From: Mesorhizobium sp. B4-1-4
Lineage (GTDB): Bacteria > Pseudomonadota > Alphaproteobacteria > Rhizobiales > Rhizobiaceae
Assembly: GCF_006439395.2 (NCBI RefSeq)
Contig: NZ_CP083950.1
Location: 4,329,001 to 4,393,000 of the forward strand
DNA length: 64,000 nucleotides
Direction of reading: 5' to 3'
Positions 39,718 to 48,607 of this stretch are shown one piece after another. The translations under genes and the position numbers were made by a program. Each line of letters starts with the position of its first letter. Position 1 is the first letter of the stretch. The notes under the pieces are model-generated. The model saw nothing but the letters and a program-made list of their open reading frames with translations. It did not search any database and was not told the origin of the DNA.

Positions 39718-41805
39718 ATGACCGCTGAACCAGCAGGCACGGGTACACAGGGAGACCGGCAGGGCGCGGCGATGGCGGCCGTGCGTGTCGTGCGCCGATT
39801 GCGCGAGGCCGGCGACTGGCAACGCGAGATGGACGGCATCCTGGCGACGCTGTGCCACGCCATGGATTGCCAGCGCGGCATTCTGTTCCGCTTGCGCGAA
39901 CTGCCCGGTCAGGGGTTCGCCCAGTCGGTCGCCGCCTACTGGATCGACTCCGATTTCGGCGGCGAACTGGCCTCACCGACAGTCATCATGCAGTCGATCG
40001 TCAACTCCGATCCGCTGCTGGAGCGGCTGGCCGAGGATGAGCGGCAAGGCAAGATCTTTGCCGGCCATACGCGCAATCTCGAAGGCTTCCTGAGAGGCGA
40101 TTTCGAGAAGCAGGGCATCAAGTCGTTCCTGTCGGTATCCGTCTTCGCGCACGGCCATCTATGGGGCACGTTGGCGATCAATGATTGCGTCGAGGAGCGC
40201 GAATGGACCGACGAGGAAGAAGCGACGCTGCATATCATCGCGCTCGCCATTGGCGATGCCATCGAACGCTCGCCCTCCGACGCCCATGCCAGCGAGGTCA
40301 TTCGCCGCACGATGCTGCAGGCCTCGCTCGATGCCATCGTCGTTATCGACGAGACCGGCTCGATCATCGAATTCAATCCCGCGGCGGAAAAGATGTTCGG
40401 CTTCCTGCGCAGCGACATCCTCGGCAAGGATCTGCTCGATACCATCGTGCCGATCTACTACCGCAAGGGCTATTCCTCGGGAGCCGAGTACATGTCCGGC
40501 CGCGGCGCGCCGATGGTCGGCCAGCGGCTGGAAACGGTGACGCAGAACGCCGCCGGGGAAGTGTTCCCGATCGAACTGACGGCCACCGAGATGCGGGTCG
40601 CCGACCGCCGCCTGATCTTCGGCTCGATCCGCGACCTGCGCGACAAGCTGCGCGCCGAGGAAGAGATCAACCGGCAGCGCGAAAAACTGCACCAGAACGA
40701 AAAGATGGCGGCGATGGGCTCGCTGCTGGCGGGTGTCTCGCACGAGCTCAACAACCCGCTGGCCGTGGTCGTCGCCCAGTCGACGCTGCTGCATGAATTC
40801 GCGCCCGATCCGCAGACCAAGATCCGCGCCGAGAAAGTACGTGCCGCCGCCGAGCGCTGCGGCCGCATCGTCAAGAGCTTCCTGTCGATGGTCCGCCTCC
40901 ATCCCGCGGCACAGGCTGAGACCGATCTCAACCAGGTGATCCGCGCCGCCCTCGAGGTAACCGCCTATGGCGCCCGCTCCAGCGGTATCATCATCGACAC
41001 CGATTTCGCGCCGGGTCCGCTGCTGGCCATGGCCGATGCCGACCACGTGACGCAGGTGGCGGCCAATTTCCTGATCAACAGCCAGCATGCTTTGGCCGGC
41101 ATTGCCGGCGATCGGCTGATCAAGGTGCGCACATTCCGCGGCGATCAGGGCAATCCCGGCTTTTCGGTCGAGGACAACGGACCCGGCATTCCCGAAGCGA
41201 TCCGCGACCGCATTTTCGAATCCTATTTCACCACCAAGCCGGTCGGCGTCGGCACCGGTATCGGCCTGTCGATCTCGAAATCGATCATCGAGCGGCACAA
41301 TGGCAATGTCAGGTTCGAGGAGGTACTGCCCAGAGGCGCGCGTTTCGTCGTCCAGTTGCCGGCCATCTCCGCGGGCATCGCCGCCGCCGGCGAAACCCAG
41401 CCGCGCTCGAGCGGCCTGCGTCATGCCCTGATCATCGATGACGAACCTGATGTCGCCGGCTCGCTGTCCGACATTCTCGAGTTGATGGGCATCAAGTCGC
41501 GGGTTGCGCCCGTCTGGGAGACGGGCGCCGCCACCTTGAGCGGCCACATGCCGCCGGACATCGTCTTTTCGGACCTGCGCATGCCTGGCATCAGCGGCAT
41601 CGCCATTTACCGAGAATTGCTGGCTGAACGGCCTGACCTCGCGCGGCGCTTCGTGCTGGTCACCGGCGACCTGATCGGCGCGAAGGCGGAAATCGAGGCC
41701 TTGCCGGCGCAGCAGCGGCCGCAGATCCTGGAAAAGCCATTCAGCACGCTGGATGTGCGAAGCGTGCTTTCGAGTATCGCCGAGCAGGCGGCATTGAAAG
41801 GCTGA
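39718..41805 (+). CDS. Hybrid histidine kinase (GAF-PAS-HisKA-HATPase-REC)
   Basis: A 695-residue soluble sensor kinase without membrane segments. Order: GAF-like domain (about 25-180), PAS domain (about 195-310, LDAIVVIDETGSIIEFNPAA), HisKA with the phospho-histidine in GVSHELNNPLAVV (near 343), ATPase domain with NFLINSQHAL, EDNGPGIP and GVGTGIGLSISKSI, and a C-terminal receiver (about 565-690, FSDLRMPGISG with the aspartate and LEKPFS with the lysine). The cytosolic GAF/PAS input suggests sensing of a small ligand, redox state or light. Follows the OmpR-type regulator; a phosphorelay including it is likely. Confidence 0.92.
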   Translation: MTAEPAGTGTQGDRQGAAMAAVRVVRRLREAGDWQREMDGILATLCHAMDCQRGILFRLRELPGQGFAQSVAAYWIDSDFGGELASPTVIMQSIVNSDPLLERLAEDERQGKIFAGHTRNLEGFLRGDFEKQGIKSFLSVSVFAHGHLWGTLAINDCVEEREWTDEEEATLHIIALAIGDAIERSPSDAHASEVIRRTMLQASLDAIVVIDETGSIIEFNPAAEKMFGFLRSDILGKDLLDTIVPIYYRKGYSSGAEYMSGRGAPMVGQRLETVTQNAAGEVFPIELTATEMRVADRRLIFGSIRDLRDKLRAEEEINRQREKLHQNEKMAAMGSLLAGVSHELNNPLAVVVAQSTLLHEFAPDPQTKIRAEKVRAAAERCGRIVKSFLSMVRLHPAAQAETDLNQVIRAALEVTAYGARSSGIIIDTDFAPGPLLAMADADHVTQVAANFLINSQHALAGIAGDRLIKVRTFRGDQGNPGFSVEDNGPGIPEAIRDRIFESYFTTKPVGVGTGIGLSISKSIIERHNGNVRFEEVLPRGARFVVQLPAISAGIAAAGETQPRSSGLRHALIIDDEPDVAGSLSDILELMGIKSRVAPVWETGAATLSGHMPPDIVFSDLRMPGISGIAIYRELLAERPDLARRFVLVTGDLIGAKAEIEALPAQQRPQILEKPFSTLDVRSVLSSIAEQAALKG

Positions 41806-41811
41806 AAAAGA

Positions 41812-41840
41812 GGCTCCCGACCGACGGTGCGGCGGGAGCC
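41812..41840 (+). terminator. Hairpin after the histidine kinase
   Basis: Arms GGCTCCCG and CGGGAGCC with a 13-base loop, 7 bases after the kinase stop. There is no long T-run, so strength as an intrinsic terminator is uncertain. Confidence 0.5.
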
Positions 41841-41921
41841 GAAGGGAGCGCTGGAGCAGCGCTCGGGGAGATCGCGGCATGACCCCGGCCCGGAAGCCGG
41901 CTTCGGGATCAAGCCTGGAAA

Positions 41922-42332
41922 TCAGAAGATGTTCGGCGTGTAGGTCAGAGGCGCGGCGTTGGCGATCATGCGGATCGCGCGGGCCTTGTGCGTTCCGGAC
42001 TGCTCGGCGATGGCGCGCAGACAATCCACGCTCTCGGCGCCCCAGGCCTGCCCCTTGCATGCGAAGTCGACCGCCGACATCGGCAGGCGCGCGGTCCTTG
42101 TGGTGGTCAGCGCGCCTTCGACGATGTTGGCTGGGGGATTGAGCGAAGCGAAGGCCGGGCCGGCCGCCGGCGTGAACGCCAGGCAGGCGAAGGCGCAAGC
42201 AGCCAGCGCCATGAACATTGCCATCGGGTGATCGCTGGCGCGCTGACGCAGGGCCAGTTTCGGGCGGCGGTCAGCGCGCTCCGGAGCCTGGAGCCGACGG
42301 TCGCCGTTGAGGATCTGAACTTTCGCATGCAT
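41922..42332 (-). CDS. Small exported protein of unknown function
   Basis: 136 residues. A basic N-terminal ~35 residues precede a hydrophobic export-like segment (PMAMFMALAACAFACLAFTPAAG, about 36-58), then a mature part with two cysteines (FACKGQAWG and SVDCLRAIAEQSG) that could form a disulfide, ending TYTPNIF. ATG 42332 is supported by GAAGGGAAC upstream. The long N-terminus before the hydrophobic part is unusual for a signal peptide, so a shorter internal start at the MAMF segment is possible. Function unknown. Confidence 0.65.
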   Translation of the reverse strand: MHAKVQILNGDRRLQAPERADRRPKLALRQRASDHPMAMFMALAACAFACLAFTPAAGPAFASLNPPANIVEGALTTTRTARLPMSAVDFACKGQAWGAESVDCLRAIAEQSGTHKARAIRMIANAAPLTYTPNIF

Positions 42333-42634
42333 CCCAGTTCCCTTCGTTGATGTTCTTTTTCCAATAAAGTGAACCTAATCGCGCCTTGTAACAGCAGAGC
42401 GATGACGTAAGGTCAGGCTTGTAACGGTTTTGAAACAGGACTTCGGGCAGAATCGGGCAAAATCAGTCATTCCGGGTACCATGCAACCAGGAAGCGGCTT
42501 TGAAACCGCAGGCTAACATCCGGATTCTCCGGGGTTTTTCAGACCGGCGACGGCGCTGGATAACAGGAAAATTCCGCCCCAAAACCATACCGATCTTCAC
42601 AAGTCATTGCATTTCAATGCAAAATACGCTTTTA
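42333..42634. promoter_or_regulatory. Intergenic region with promoter for the Rieske oxygenase
   Basis: No gene. CTTGTAAC occurs twice (42386-42393 and 42418-42425). Near the right end, TTGCATT-TC-AATGCAA (42607-42622) is a perfect palindrome. TTGCAT (42607-42612) with TTTTAT 17 bases later (42630-42635) makes a candidate sigma-70 promoter leading into the BetI-like box. Confidence 0.5.
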
Positions 42635-42650
42635 TTGAATGAGTATTCAA
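42635..42650. promoter_or_regulatory. BetI-like operator, copy 1 (Rieske oxygenase promoter)
   Basis: TTGAATGAGTATTCAA: arms TTGAAT/ATTCAA around GAGT, i.e. TTGAA-N6-TTCAA. It lies 19 bases before the chosen start of the Rieske gene and next to its candidate -10 element. The same form recurs at 45560-45575 and, with one mismatch, at 52542-52557. Confidence 0.75.
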
Positions 42651-42668
42651 CAAATAGAAGAGACTTCT

Positions 42669-43892
42669 ATGACCCCGCACCTCCGTGACGTGGCGATCCC
42701 TAACGATTGGGACCGGCGGGGCCTGCCGGGCTGGAGTTACCATTCCGACGCCCTTCTCGAACTCGAGAAGGAGCATGTCTTCCGCAACCATTGGCAGATC
42801 GCCGGACACATCAGCGACATCCCGAATGCCGGCGACTACCTGACCATGGACGTGGTGGGCGAACGCGCCTTGATCGTACGCGGCAAGGACGGCGTCGTGC
42901 GCGGCTTCAACAATATGTGCCGTCACCGCGGCAGCCGCGTCGTCGCCGACAGTCAGGGCAATTGCAAGAACGCGCTGGTGTGCCCCTTTCATGGCTGGGT
43001 CTACAATCTCGACGGCACGCTGCGTGGCGCCGCGCGCCCGCGCTCCTTCCCCGATCTCGACAAGACCGAGTTCGGCCTGATGCAGCTCGATCTGGAAATT
43101 TGGATGGGCTTCATCTTCATCCGCTTCCGCAATAGCGGGCCCCAGCCTTCGGTCGCCGAGCTTATGAGGCCGATCGAGACCGAATTCGCGCATTACAAGG
43201 CCGCCGACATGGTGCCGTCCCGGGGCATCTGGACCCAGAAGACCCCGGTCAACTGGAAGTCGGTGCGCGACGTCGACAATGAAGGCTATCACGTCGCCAT
43301 GGCGCATCCCGCCCTGCAGGACCTCTATGGCGCGACCTATTTCGACGAGCCCTTCATCAATGGCGTGTCGCGCTCCTTCGCCACCTACAACCCGCATGCC
43401 GGCCGCCGCTGGAGCGTCAGGAACTACGTCAAGATCGCGCCCGAGCCGACACACCTGCCCGAACACCTGAAGAAGGCCTGGGTCTATTACGGTATCTTCC
43501 CCAACGCCGTCCTCTCGGTGATGCCGGAATCGGTGCAGTTCTATCAGGAATTCCCGCTGTCGACGGGGGAGACCCTGCTGCGCGGCGCCATCTACCGCTA
43601 CCGCGACGAAAGCCGTGAGCAGGCCGCCGCCCGCTACCTGTCCTTCCGCATCGACCGCGACACCATGTCGGAAGACGTGCAGCTTTCGGTGTGGTCGAAC
43701 GAATCCATGCTGTCCGAAGCCTTCGGCGGATTCTATCTCTCCGACCTCGAATATGGCGTGCGCACCCACCACGACCATCTGCGCAAGATGCTGCCGGTGC
43801 TCGGCCTGGAGACCGCGCCGGAGGAGAAGGACATGTGGAATTTGAACGACGCGCTGAGGTCGAGGGGTAAAGCCGCCAATCTCCCCCCTTGA
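42669..43892 (+). CDS. Rieske non-heme iron oxygenase alpha subunit
   Basis: Ring-hydroxylating-type oxygenase, 407 residues, of the group that includes N-demethylating and betaine/carnitine oxygenases. The Rieske cluster ligands are in CRHRGSRVV and CPFHGWVYN; the mononuclear iron ligands are in DVDNEGYHVAMAHP (two histidines). ATG 42669 is preferred over 42639, which sits inside the BetI-like box. The last codons and the TGA stop lie inside an interspersed repeat (from 43885), so the natural C-terminus may have been altered. No dedicated reductase is adjacent. The substrate is probably an N-methylated or quaternary amine, from context. Confidence 0.88.
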   Translation: MTPHLRDVAIPNDWDRRGLPGWSYHSDALLELEKEHVFRNHWQIAGHISDIPNAGDYLTMDVVGERALIVRGKDGVVRGFNNMCRHRGSRVVADSQGNCKNALVCPFHGWVYNLDGTLRGAARPRSFPDLDKTEFGLMQLDLEIWMGFIFIRFRNSGPQPSVAELMRPIETEFAHYKAADMVPSRGIWTQKTPVNWKSVRDVDNEGYHVAMAHPALQDLYGATYFDEPFINGVSRSFATYNPHAGRRWSVRNYVKIAPEPTHLPEHLKKAWVYYGIFPNAVLSVMPESVQFYQEFPLSTGETLLRGAIYRYRDESREQAAARYLSFRIDRDTMSEDVQLSVWSNESMLSEAFGGFYLSDLEYGVRTHHDHLRKMLPVLGLETAPEEKDMWNLNDALRSRGKAANLPP

Positions 43893-44050
43893 GGGGGAGA
43901 TGGCCGCGAAGCGGCCAGAGAGGTCGCTGCGCGTGAAGCGCCAACGCTTCGGAACGATAGATAGCGCTGGAACGATAGATAGCGCTGGCGATTTACGTGA
44001 GACGACCCCCTCTGTCGCCTTTGGCGATCTCCCCCCTCAAGGGGGGAGAT
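43885..44050. repeat. Interspersed palindromic repeat, copy 3 (intergenic)
   Basis: Complementary ends CCCCCTTGAGGGGGAG and CTCCCCCCTCAAGGGGGGAG with GGCCGCGAAGCGGCC and a 16-base tandem duplication (ACGATAGATAGCGCTG, 43962-43993). It belongs to the element inserted twice in the E2 gene. It fills the space between the convergent Rieske and aminotransferase genes and supplies the Rieske stop codon. Confidence 0.8.
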
Positions 44051-44055
44051 ACTAA

Positions 44056-45474
44056 TCACCCCCGCCATACACCTTCTCTGCGCAAATCATCCATGGTCCG
44101 CGAAATGCCTTCGCGCAGGATGCCGACCATGTCGTCGATCTGCTCGCGGGTGATGACCAGCGGCGGCGACATCACGCACATGTTGATCAGCGGCCGCACC
44201 AGCAGGCCGAGCTCGTGGCAATGGGCGTCGATGCGCTTGCCAACGTCCTTGTCGAGCTGCAGCGGGTCCTTGCTTTCGCGGTCGGCCACGCATTCGACGC
44301 AGCCCATCAGCCCCATGCCGCGCACCTCGCCGACCAGCGGCAATTCCTCCAATGTCTTCAGCCGAGCCTGGAAATAAGGCGAGACGTCTCGCGTATGCGC
44401 CAGCACGCCTTCTTCCAGCAGATCGAGGTTCTTCAGCGCCACGGCGCAGCCGACGGCATGGCTGGTATAGGTCAGCCCATGGCCGAACAATGCGTCGGGA
44501 TGGTTCGAGCGGCGCAATTCTTCCAGCAGCCGTTCCGAGATGATGACGCCGCCGAGCGGGAAATAGCCTGAGGTGACGCCCTTGGCGAAGGTGATCATGT
44601 CGGGATCGATGCCAAAGACGTCACCCGAGGCGAAGACATGGCCAAGCCGGCCAAAGCCCGTCACCACCTCGTCGGAGACATAGAGGATGTCATTGTCGCG
44701 GCAGATCTCGCGGATGCGCTTGAGATAGCCGTCGGGCGGCACCACGACACCGCCGGAGGCCTGCACCGGCTCGCCGACAAAAGCGCCGATCTTGTCGGCG
44801 CCGACGCGGGCGACGGTGTTGCGGAACTGGTCGACGAGGAAATCCGTGAAGGCGGCAAGACTCATGCCTTGCGGACGGCGGAACGGATCGGGCGAGGACA
44901 GCTTGATCACCAGCTCGTCGGCGCCGTCCATCCAGTCGCGGTCGCGCGGGCGGCCGTTGAGCGAGGCCGAGAGATAGGTCGAGCCATGATAGGCGCCGCC
45001 CCGGCTGAGGATCAGCTTCTTTTCCGGCCGGCCGCGCACATTGTTGTAGAACTGCATGAAGCGCAGCGCCGTCTCCACAGCCGAAGAGCCGCCAGTGGTG
45101 TAGAAGACGTGGCTGAGATCGCCGGGCGCGTGGCCGGCGATGCGCATGGCAAGTTCCGCCGACGGCGCGTTCATCGTGTACCAGGGCGTGTTGTAGGACA
45201 GCGCCATCGCCTGGTCGTACATCACCCTGGCCAGTTCCTCGCGGCGGTGGCCGACATTGACGCACCACATGCCGGCCGGCCCGTCGATCAGCCGCTTGCC
45301 GGCGCTGTCGGTGATGTAGATGCCATCGCCCTCGCCGATCAGCGCGCGCGCTTCGGCGCCGACGGAACCAGCGTAGGGCCAGGGCTGAATGAGATGGCGC
45401 TTGGCCAGGCCGACGGCATCGTCACACCCGGGCGCTGCCATCTCGGTCGCCTTCAGATCCCGCACCGCCGCCAT
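44056..45474 (-). CDS. Class III PLP aminotransferase
   Basis: Omega-amino-acid/pyruvate-type aminotransferase, 472 residues. Conserved blocks are GAYHGSTYLSASLNG, LYVSDEVVTGFGRLGHVF (the aspartate contacting the PLP nitrogen), MITFAKGVTSGYFPLGGV with the Schiff-base lysine, and GHGLTYTSHAVGCAVAL. ATG 45474 has GGAGG 5 bases upstream; the TTG at 45516 is rejected. Divergent from the ABC importer genes across a BetI-like operator, so co-regulated. It probably transaminates an amine or beta/omega-amino acid generated after demethylation. Confidence 0.92.
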   Translation of the reverse strand: MAAVRDLKATEMAAPGCDDAVGLAKRHLIQPWPYAGSVGAEARALIGEGDGIYITDSAGKRLIDGPAGMWCVNVGHRREELARVMYDQAMALSYNTPWYTMNAPSAELAMRIAGHAPGDLSHVFYTTGGSSAVETALRFMQFYNNVRGRPEKKLILSRGGAYHGSTYLSASLNGRPRDRDWMDGADELVIKLSSPDPFRRPQGMSLAAFTDFLVDQFRNTVARVGADKIGAFVGEPVQASGGVVVPPDGYLKRIREICRDNDILYVSDEVVTGFGRLGHVFASGDVFGIDPDMITFAKGVTSGYFPLGGVIISERLLEELRRSNHPDALFGHGLTYTSHAVGCAVALKNLDLLEEGVLAHTRDVSPYFQARLKTLEELPLVGEVRGMGLMGCVECVADRESKDPLQLDKDVGKRIDAHCHELGLLVRPLINMCVMSPPLVITREQIDDMVGILREGISRTMDDLRREGVWRG

Positions 45475-45559
45475 CGTCGCCTCCACATCTCTCGTCGATT
45501 TTCCCAGAGCATTCAATCCGGTGTCGAATGCCCGAAACGAAGGCTTTCTTCACCTGATT

Positions 45560-45575
45560 TTGAATGTCCGTTCAA
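45560..45575. promoter_or_regulatory. BetI-like operator, copy 2 (aminotransferase/importer promoter)
   Basis: TTGAATGTCCGTTCAA followed by TCAAT: TTGAA-N6-TTCAA, the closest of the three copies to the BetI operator as I remember it. It lies in the 271-base divergent region between the aminotransferase (minus) and the ABC permease (plus). Another inverted repeat, GCATTC...GAATGC (45509-45531), stands beside it. Confidence 0.78.
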
Positions 45576-45745
45576 TCAATATCTCAGAAATGGCGCTTGA
45601 TTTCAATCCGCGGATGCGTGCATGATGAAAGAAAGCCGGCAAGGGGAACAAGCAGTCGGCGTCAGCACAATGGGATGCCGATGGCGGAACAATCCAGGCC
45701 AGCAACCGAGATCACGCCCGCAGCCCTGCCCCCCGGAGTCTGGCA

Positions 45746-46663
45746 ATGACAGTGGCCGCGGAAGGCTCGCCCCCGTTACGCATGACGTGGGCCAGACGAA
45801 ATGCCCTTCTGCAATCCGAGCCCGTACAGGGTTTTGCCCTGATCAGCCCGACCTTTCTTTACGCGCTCGTCCTGCTCGTCCTGCCGATCCTGGTGGTCAT
45901 CGCCCATTCCTTCTGGACGCAGCACTACCTGACCATCGACCGCACCTTCACGCTGGAAAACTACCGCGTCACGCTGACCGAACCGATCTACCGCGATCTG
46001 TTGTGGCGCTCGCTTTACATCTCGCTGACGGTCAGCCTCTCCACCGTCGTCTTGGCCTACCCGATCGCCTACTGCATTTCCTTCCATGGCGGCCGCCACA
46101 AGAGCCTGTGGCTGTTCCTCATCACCATCCCGTTCTGGACCAGCTATCTCCTGCGCGTCATGTCGTGGAAGGTCATCCTCGGCTATAACGGCGTCTTGAA
46201 TTCCGGTCTGATGGGCCTCGGCATCATCGACGAGCCGTCCACGGCCCTGCTCTACAATTCGAACGCCGTCATCATCACGCTGACCCATGCCTGGGCCGCC
46301 TTCGCCATCCTGCCGATCTTCGTGTCGCTGGAAAAGGTTGATCGCACACTGGTCGAGGCGGCCACCGACCTTGGTGACGGTCCCTTGCGTTCGTTCCTGC
46401 GCGTGACCTTGCCGCTGTCGGCGCCGGGCGTCATCTCGGCGGCGCTGATCGTCATGATCCCGACCGTCGGCGACTATGTCACGCCGAAACTCGTCGGCGG
46501 CAAGGACGGCGTCATGATCGCCAACGCCATCCAGGCGCAGTTCGGCAAGGCGGCCAACTGGCCGCTGGGCGCGGCCCTTTCCGTCACCACCATGGTGATC
46601 GTCACCCTGATGGCGGGCGCCACCGTGCTGATTATCCACGCCCTGCAGAGGCTGGCGCGATGA
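45746..46663 (+). CDS. ABC permease, spermidine/putrescine type (PotB-like)
   Basis: First permease of a polyamine/betaine-class importer, 305 residues with six hydrophobic segments. The ATPase-contact loop is EAATDLGDGPLRSFLRVTLP. The N-terminal ~25 residues are polar and cytoplasmic. GGAG lies 8 bases before ATG 45746. It overlaps the second permease by 4 bases and is downstream of the BetI-like box at 45560. Together with the next two genes and the binding protein at 50221 it makes a complete transporter. Confidence 0.92.
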   Translation: MTVAAEGSPPLRMTWARRNALLQSEPVQGFALISPTFLYALVLLVLPILVVIAHSFWTQHYLTIDRTFTLENYRVTLTEPIYRDLLWRSLYISLTVSLSTVVLAYPIAYCISFHGGRHKSLWLFLITIPFWTSYLLRVMSWKVILGYNGVLNSGLMGLGIIDEPSTALLYNSNAVIITLTHAWAAFAILPIFVSLEKVDRTLVEAATDLGDGPLRSFLRVTLPLSAPGVISAALIVMIPTVGDYVTPKLVGGKDGVMIANAIQAQFGKAANWPLGAALSVTTMVIVTLMAGATVLIIHALQRLAR

Positions 46664-47481
46664 GGGCGCGCCGCTTCCTGCCGGGCGGCTGGCTGTCGGC
46701 CTATGCGGTCCTCTATGTCGTCTTCCTCTATCTGCCGGTCATCTTCCTGCCGATCTTCTCGATCAACACCGCCCCGACGCCGAAATTCCCGCTCACCGGC
46801 TATACGCTCAAATGGTACGAGGACCTGCCCAACACGCCGGCCTTGCTCGACGCCGCCTGGAACAGCCTGATCGTCGGCATCTCCGCCTCGGTTCTCGCCA
46901 CCGTGCTCGGCATTCTCGCCGCCCGGTCGATCACTCGCTACCGCTACCCCGGCCGCCGCACCATCAACGGCCTGATCATGGCGCCGCTGGTGCTGCCCGA
47001 GGTGATCGTCGCCATCTCCATGCTGCTGGTGATACTGCAACTGGGCCTCAGCCTGTCGCTGTTCACCGTCGTGCTCGGCCACGTGCTGATCTGTATTCCC
47101 TATTCGATGACGGTGCTGACCTCCGGCTTCGAGGGCTTCGACCGCAGTCTCGAGGAAGCCTCGGCCGATCTCGGCGAAAGCGCGTTCGGCACCTTCCGGC
47201 GGGTGACGCTGCCGATGGTGGCGCCGGCGATCATCTCCAGCCTGCTGGTCTGCTTCACCATCTCGCTGGACGAGTTCATCATCGCTTTCTTCCTGACAGG
47301 CACCGAAGCGACGCTGCCGATCTATATCTGGGGCCAGTTGCGTTTCGCATCGAAACTGCCCGGCGTGCTGGCGCTGGGCACGCTGCTTCTGGTCGCCTCT
47401 TTCCTTTTGATGACCGTCGCCGAAATCCTGCGCCGCCGCGCGGCCAGACGCACCCAGAACGAGGGAGGCCTCTATGCCTGA
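46660..47481 (+). CDS. ABC permease, spermidine/putrescine type (PotC-like)
   Basis: Second permease, 273 residues, six hydrophobic segments, contact loop EEASADLGESAFGTFRRVTLP and the typical ISLDEFIIAFFLTG block. ATG overlaps the PotB-like stop (ATGA) and its end overlaps the ATPase start by 8 bases, so all three are translationally coupled. Confidence 0.92.
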   Translation: MRARRFLPGGWLSAYAVLYVVFLYLPVIFLPIFSINTAPTPKFPLTGYTLKWYEDLPNTPALLDAAWNSLIVGISASVLATVLGILAARSITRYRYPGRRTINGLIMAPLVLPEVIVAISMLLVILQLGLSLSLFTVVLGHVLICIPYSMTVLTSGFEGFDRSLEEASADLGESAFGTFRRVTLPMVAPAIISSLLVCFTISLDEFIIAFFLTGTEATLPIYIWGQLRFASKLPGVLALGTLLLVASFLLMTVAEILRRRAARRTQNEGGLYA

Positions 47482-48607
47482 TCAGCCACAGACCGAGCGC
47501 TCCCCACCGGGCCGGCCGCAATCTGACCGGCCGATGATCGAGATTCGCAACGTCACCCGCAGCTATGGCGCGTTCAAGGCGCTGGACGACGCCTCCCTGA
47601 CTATCCGGGAAGGCGAATTCTTCTCGCTGCTCGGCCCGTCCGGCTGCGGCAAGACCACGCTGCTGCGCATGATCGCCGGCTTCGACAATCCGACCAGCGG
47701 TTCGATCGTGGTCGGCGGCCAGCCTATGGAAGGCATCCCGGCCAATCGCCGGCCGACCAACATGGTGTTCCAGAGCTATGCGATCTTTCCGCACCTCGAT
47801 GTCGAGCAGAACGTCGCCTATGGGCTGAAGCGGCTGAAGCTGCAGGGCGGTGAGGAGAAACGCCGCGTCGAGGAGGCGCTGGCGCAGGTATCGCTGACGG
47901 GCCTCGGCAAGCGGCGCGCGACCGAGCTTTCCGGCGGCCAGCGGCAACGCGTGGCGCTGGCCCGCGCGCTGGTGATGCGGCCCAAGGTGCTGCTGCTCGA
48001 TGAACCGCTGTCGGCACTCGACAAGAAGCTGCGCGAGCAGATGCAGGTCGAACTGCGCCGCCTGCAGCAGGCGGTCGGCATCACCTTCGTGCTGGTCACC
48101 CACGACCAGTATGAGGCGCTCGCCATGTCGGACCGCATCGCGGTGATGTTCGGCGGCAGGATCGCCCAGGTCGCGTCGCCCAAGGAGATCTACCAGCGCC
48201 CGGTCAACCGCCAGGTCGCCGACTTCCTCGGCGGCATGAATTTCGTCAAGGCCGAGATCGTCGAGGAGAACAGTGCCTCGCTGGTTGTCGACACGCTGGG
48301 CTTCGGCCGCGTCAAGACCGACAAGCCGAAGGCCTTCGTGCGCAATGGCGGCGGCGCCACGCTCGGCATCCGGCCGGAGCGGCTGCGCGTTCTGTGGGAC
48401 AATGCGACGGCAAAGTTCGAAGTCGCCGGCAAGGTGGTGGAGCGCCATTATTTCGGCGAGATCACCCATCTCATCGTCGAGGTACCAGGCCTGGAAAAGC
48501 CGCTGTCGGTGACCGAGACCAACGATTTCGGCGCCGACGACATTCCGGTCGGCACCTCGATCCGCCTCGCCTACGATCCCGAGGCCCTGGTGGCGATGGC
48601 GGACTGA
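47474..48607 (+). CDS. ABC ATPase, spermidine/putrescine type (PotA-like)
   Basis: A 377-residue ATP-binding subunit. Walker A is GPSGCGKTT, the signature is LSGGQRQRVALARAL, Walker B is LLLDEPLSALD, and the switch histidine is in VTHDQYEA. The C-terminal ~120 residues form a TOBE domain (FVRNGGGATLGIRPERLR). The start at 47474 overlaps the PotC-like gene. Its 3' end overlaps the convergent flavoprotein gene by 37 bases. Confidence 0.93.
   Translation: MPDQPQTERSPPGRPQSDRPMIEIRNVTRSYGAFKALDDASLTIREGEFFSLLGPSGCGKTTLLRMIAGFDNPTSGSIVVGGQPMEGIPANRRPTNMVFQSYAIFPHLDVEQNVAYGLKRLKLQGGEEKRRVEEALAQVSLTGLGKRRATELSGGQRQRVALARALVMRPKVLLLDEPLSALDKKLREQMQVELRRLQQAVGITFVLVTHDQYEALAMSDRIAVMFGGRIAQVASPKEIYQRPVNRQVADFLGGMNFVKAEIVEENSASLVVDTLGFGRVKTDKPKAFVRNGGGATLGIRPERLRVLWDNATAKFEVAGKVVERHYFGEITHLIVEVPGLEKPLSVTETNDFGADDIPVGTSIRLAYDPEALVAMAD

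Noticed and set aside
40159..42198. 679-codon minus-strand frame
   Set aside because: Antisense shadow of the hybrid histidine kinase, which has complete HisKA, ATPase and receiver motifs on the plus strand.
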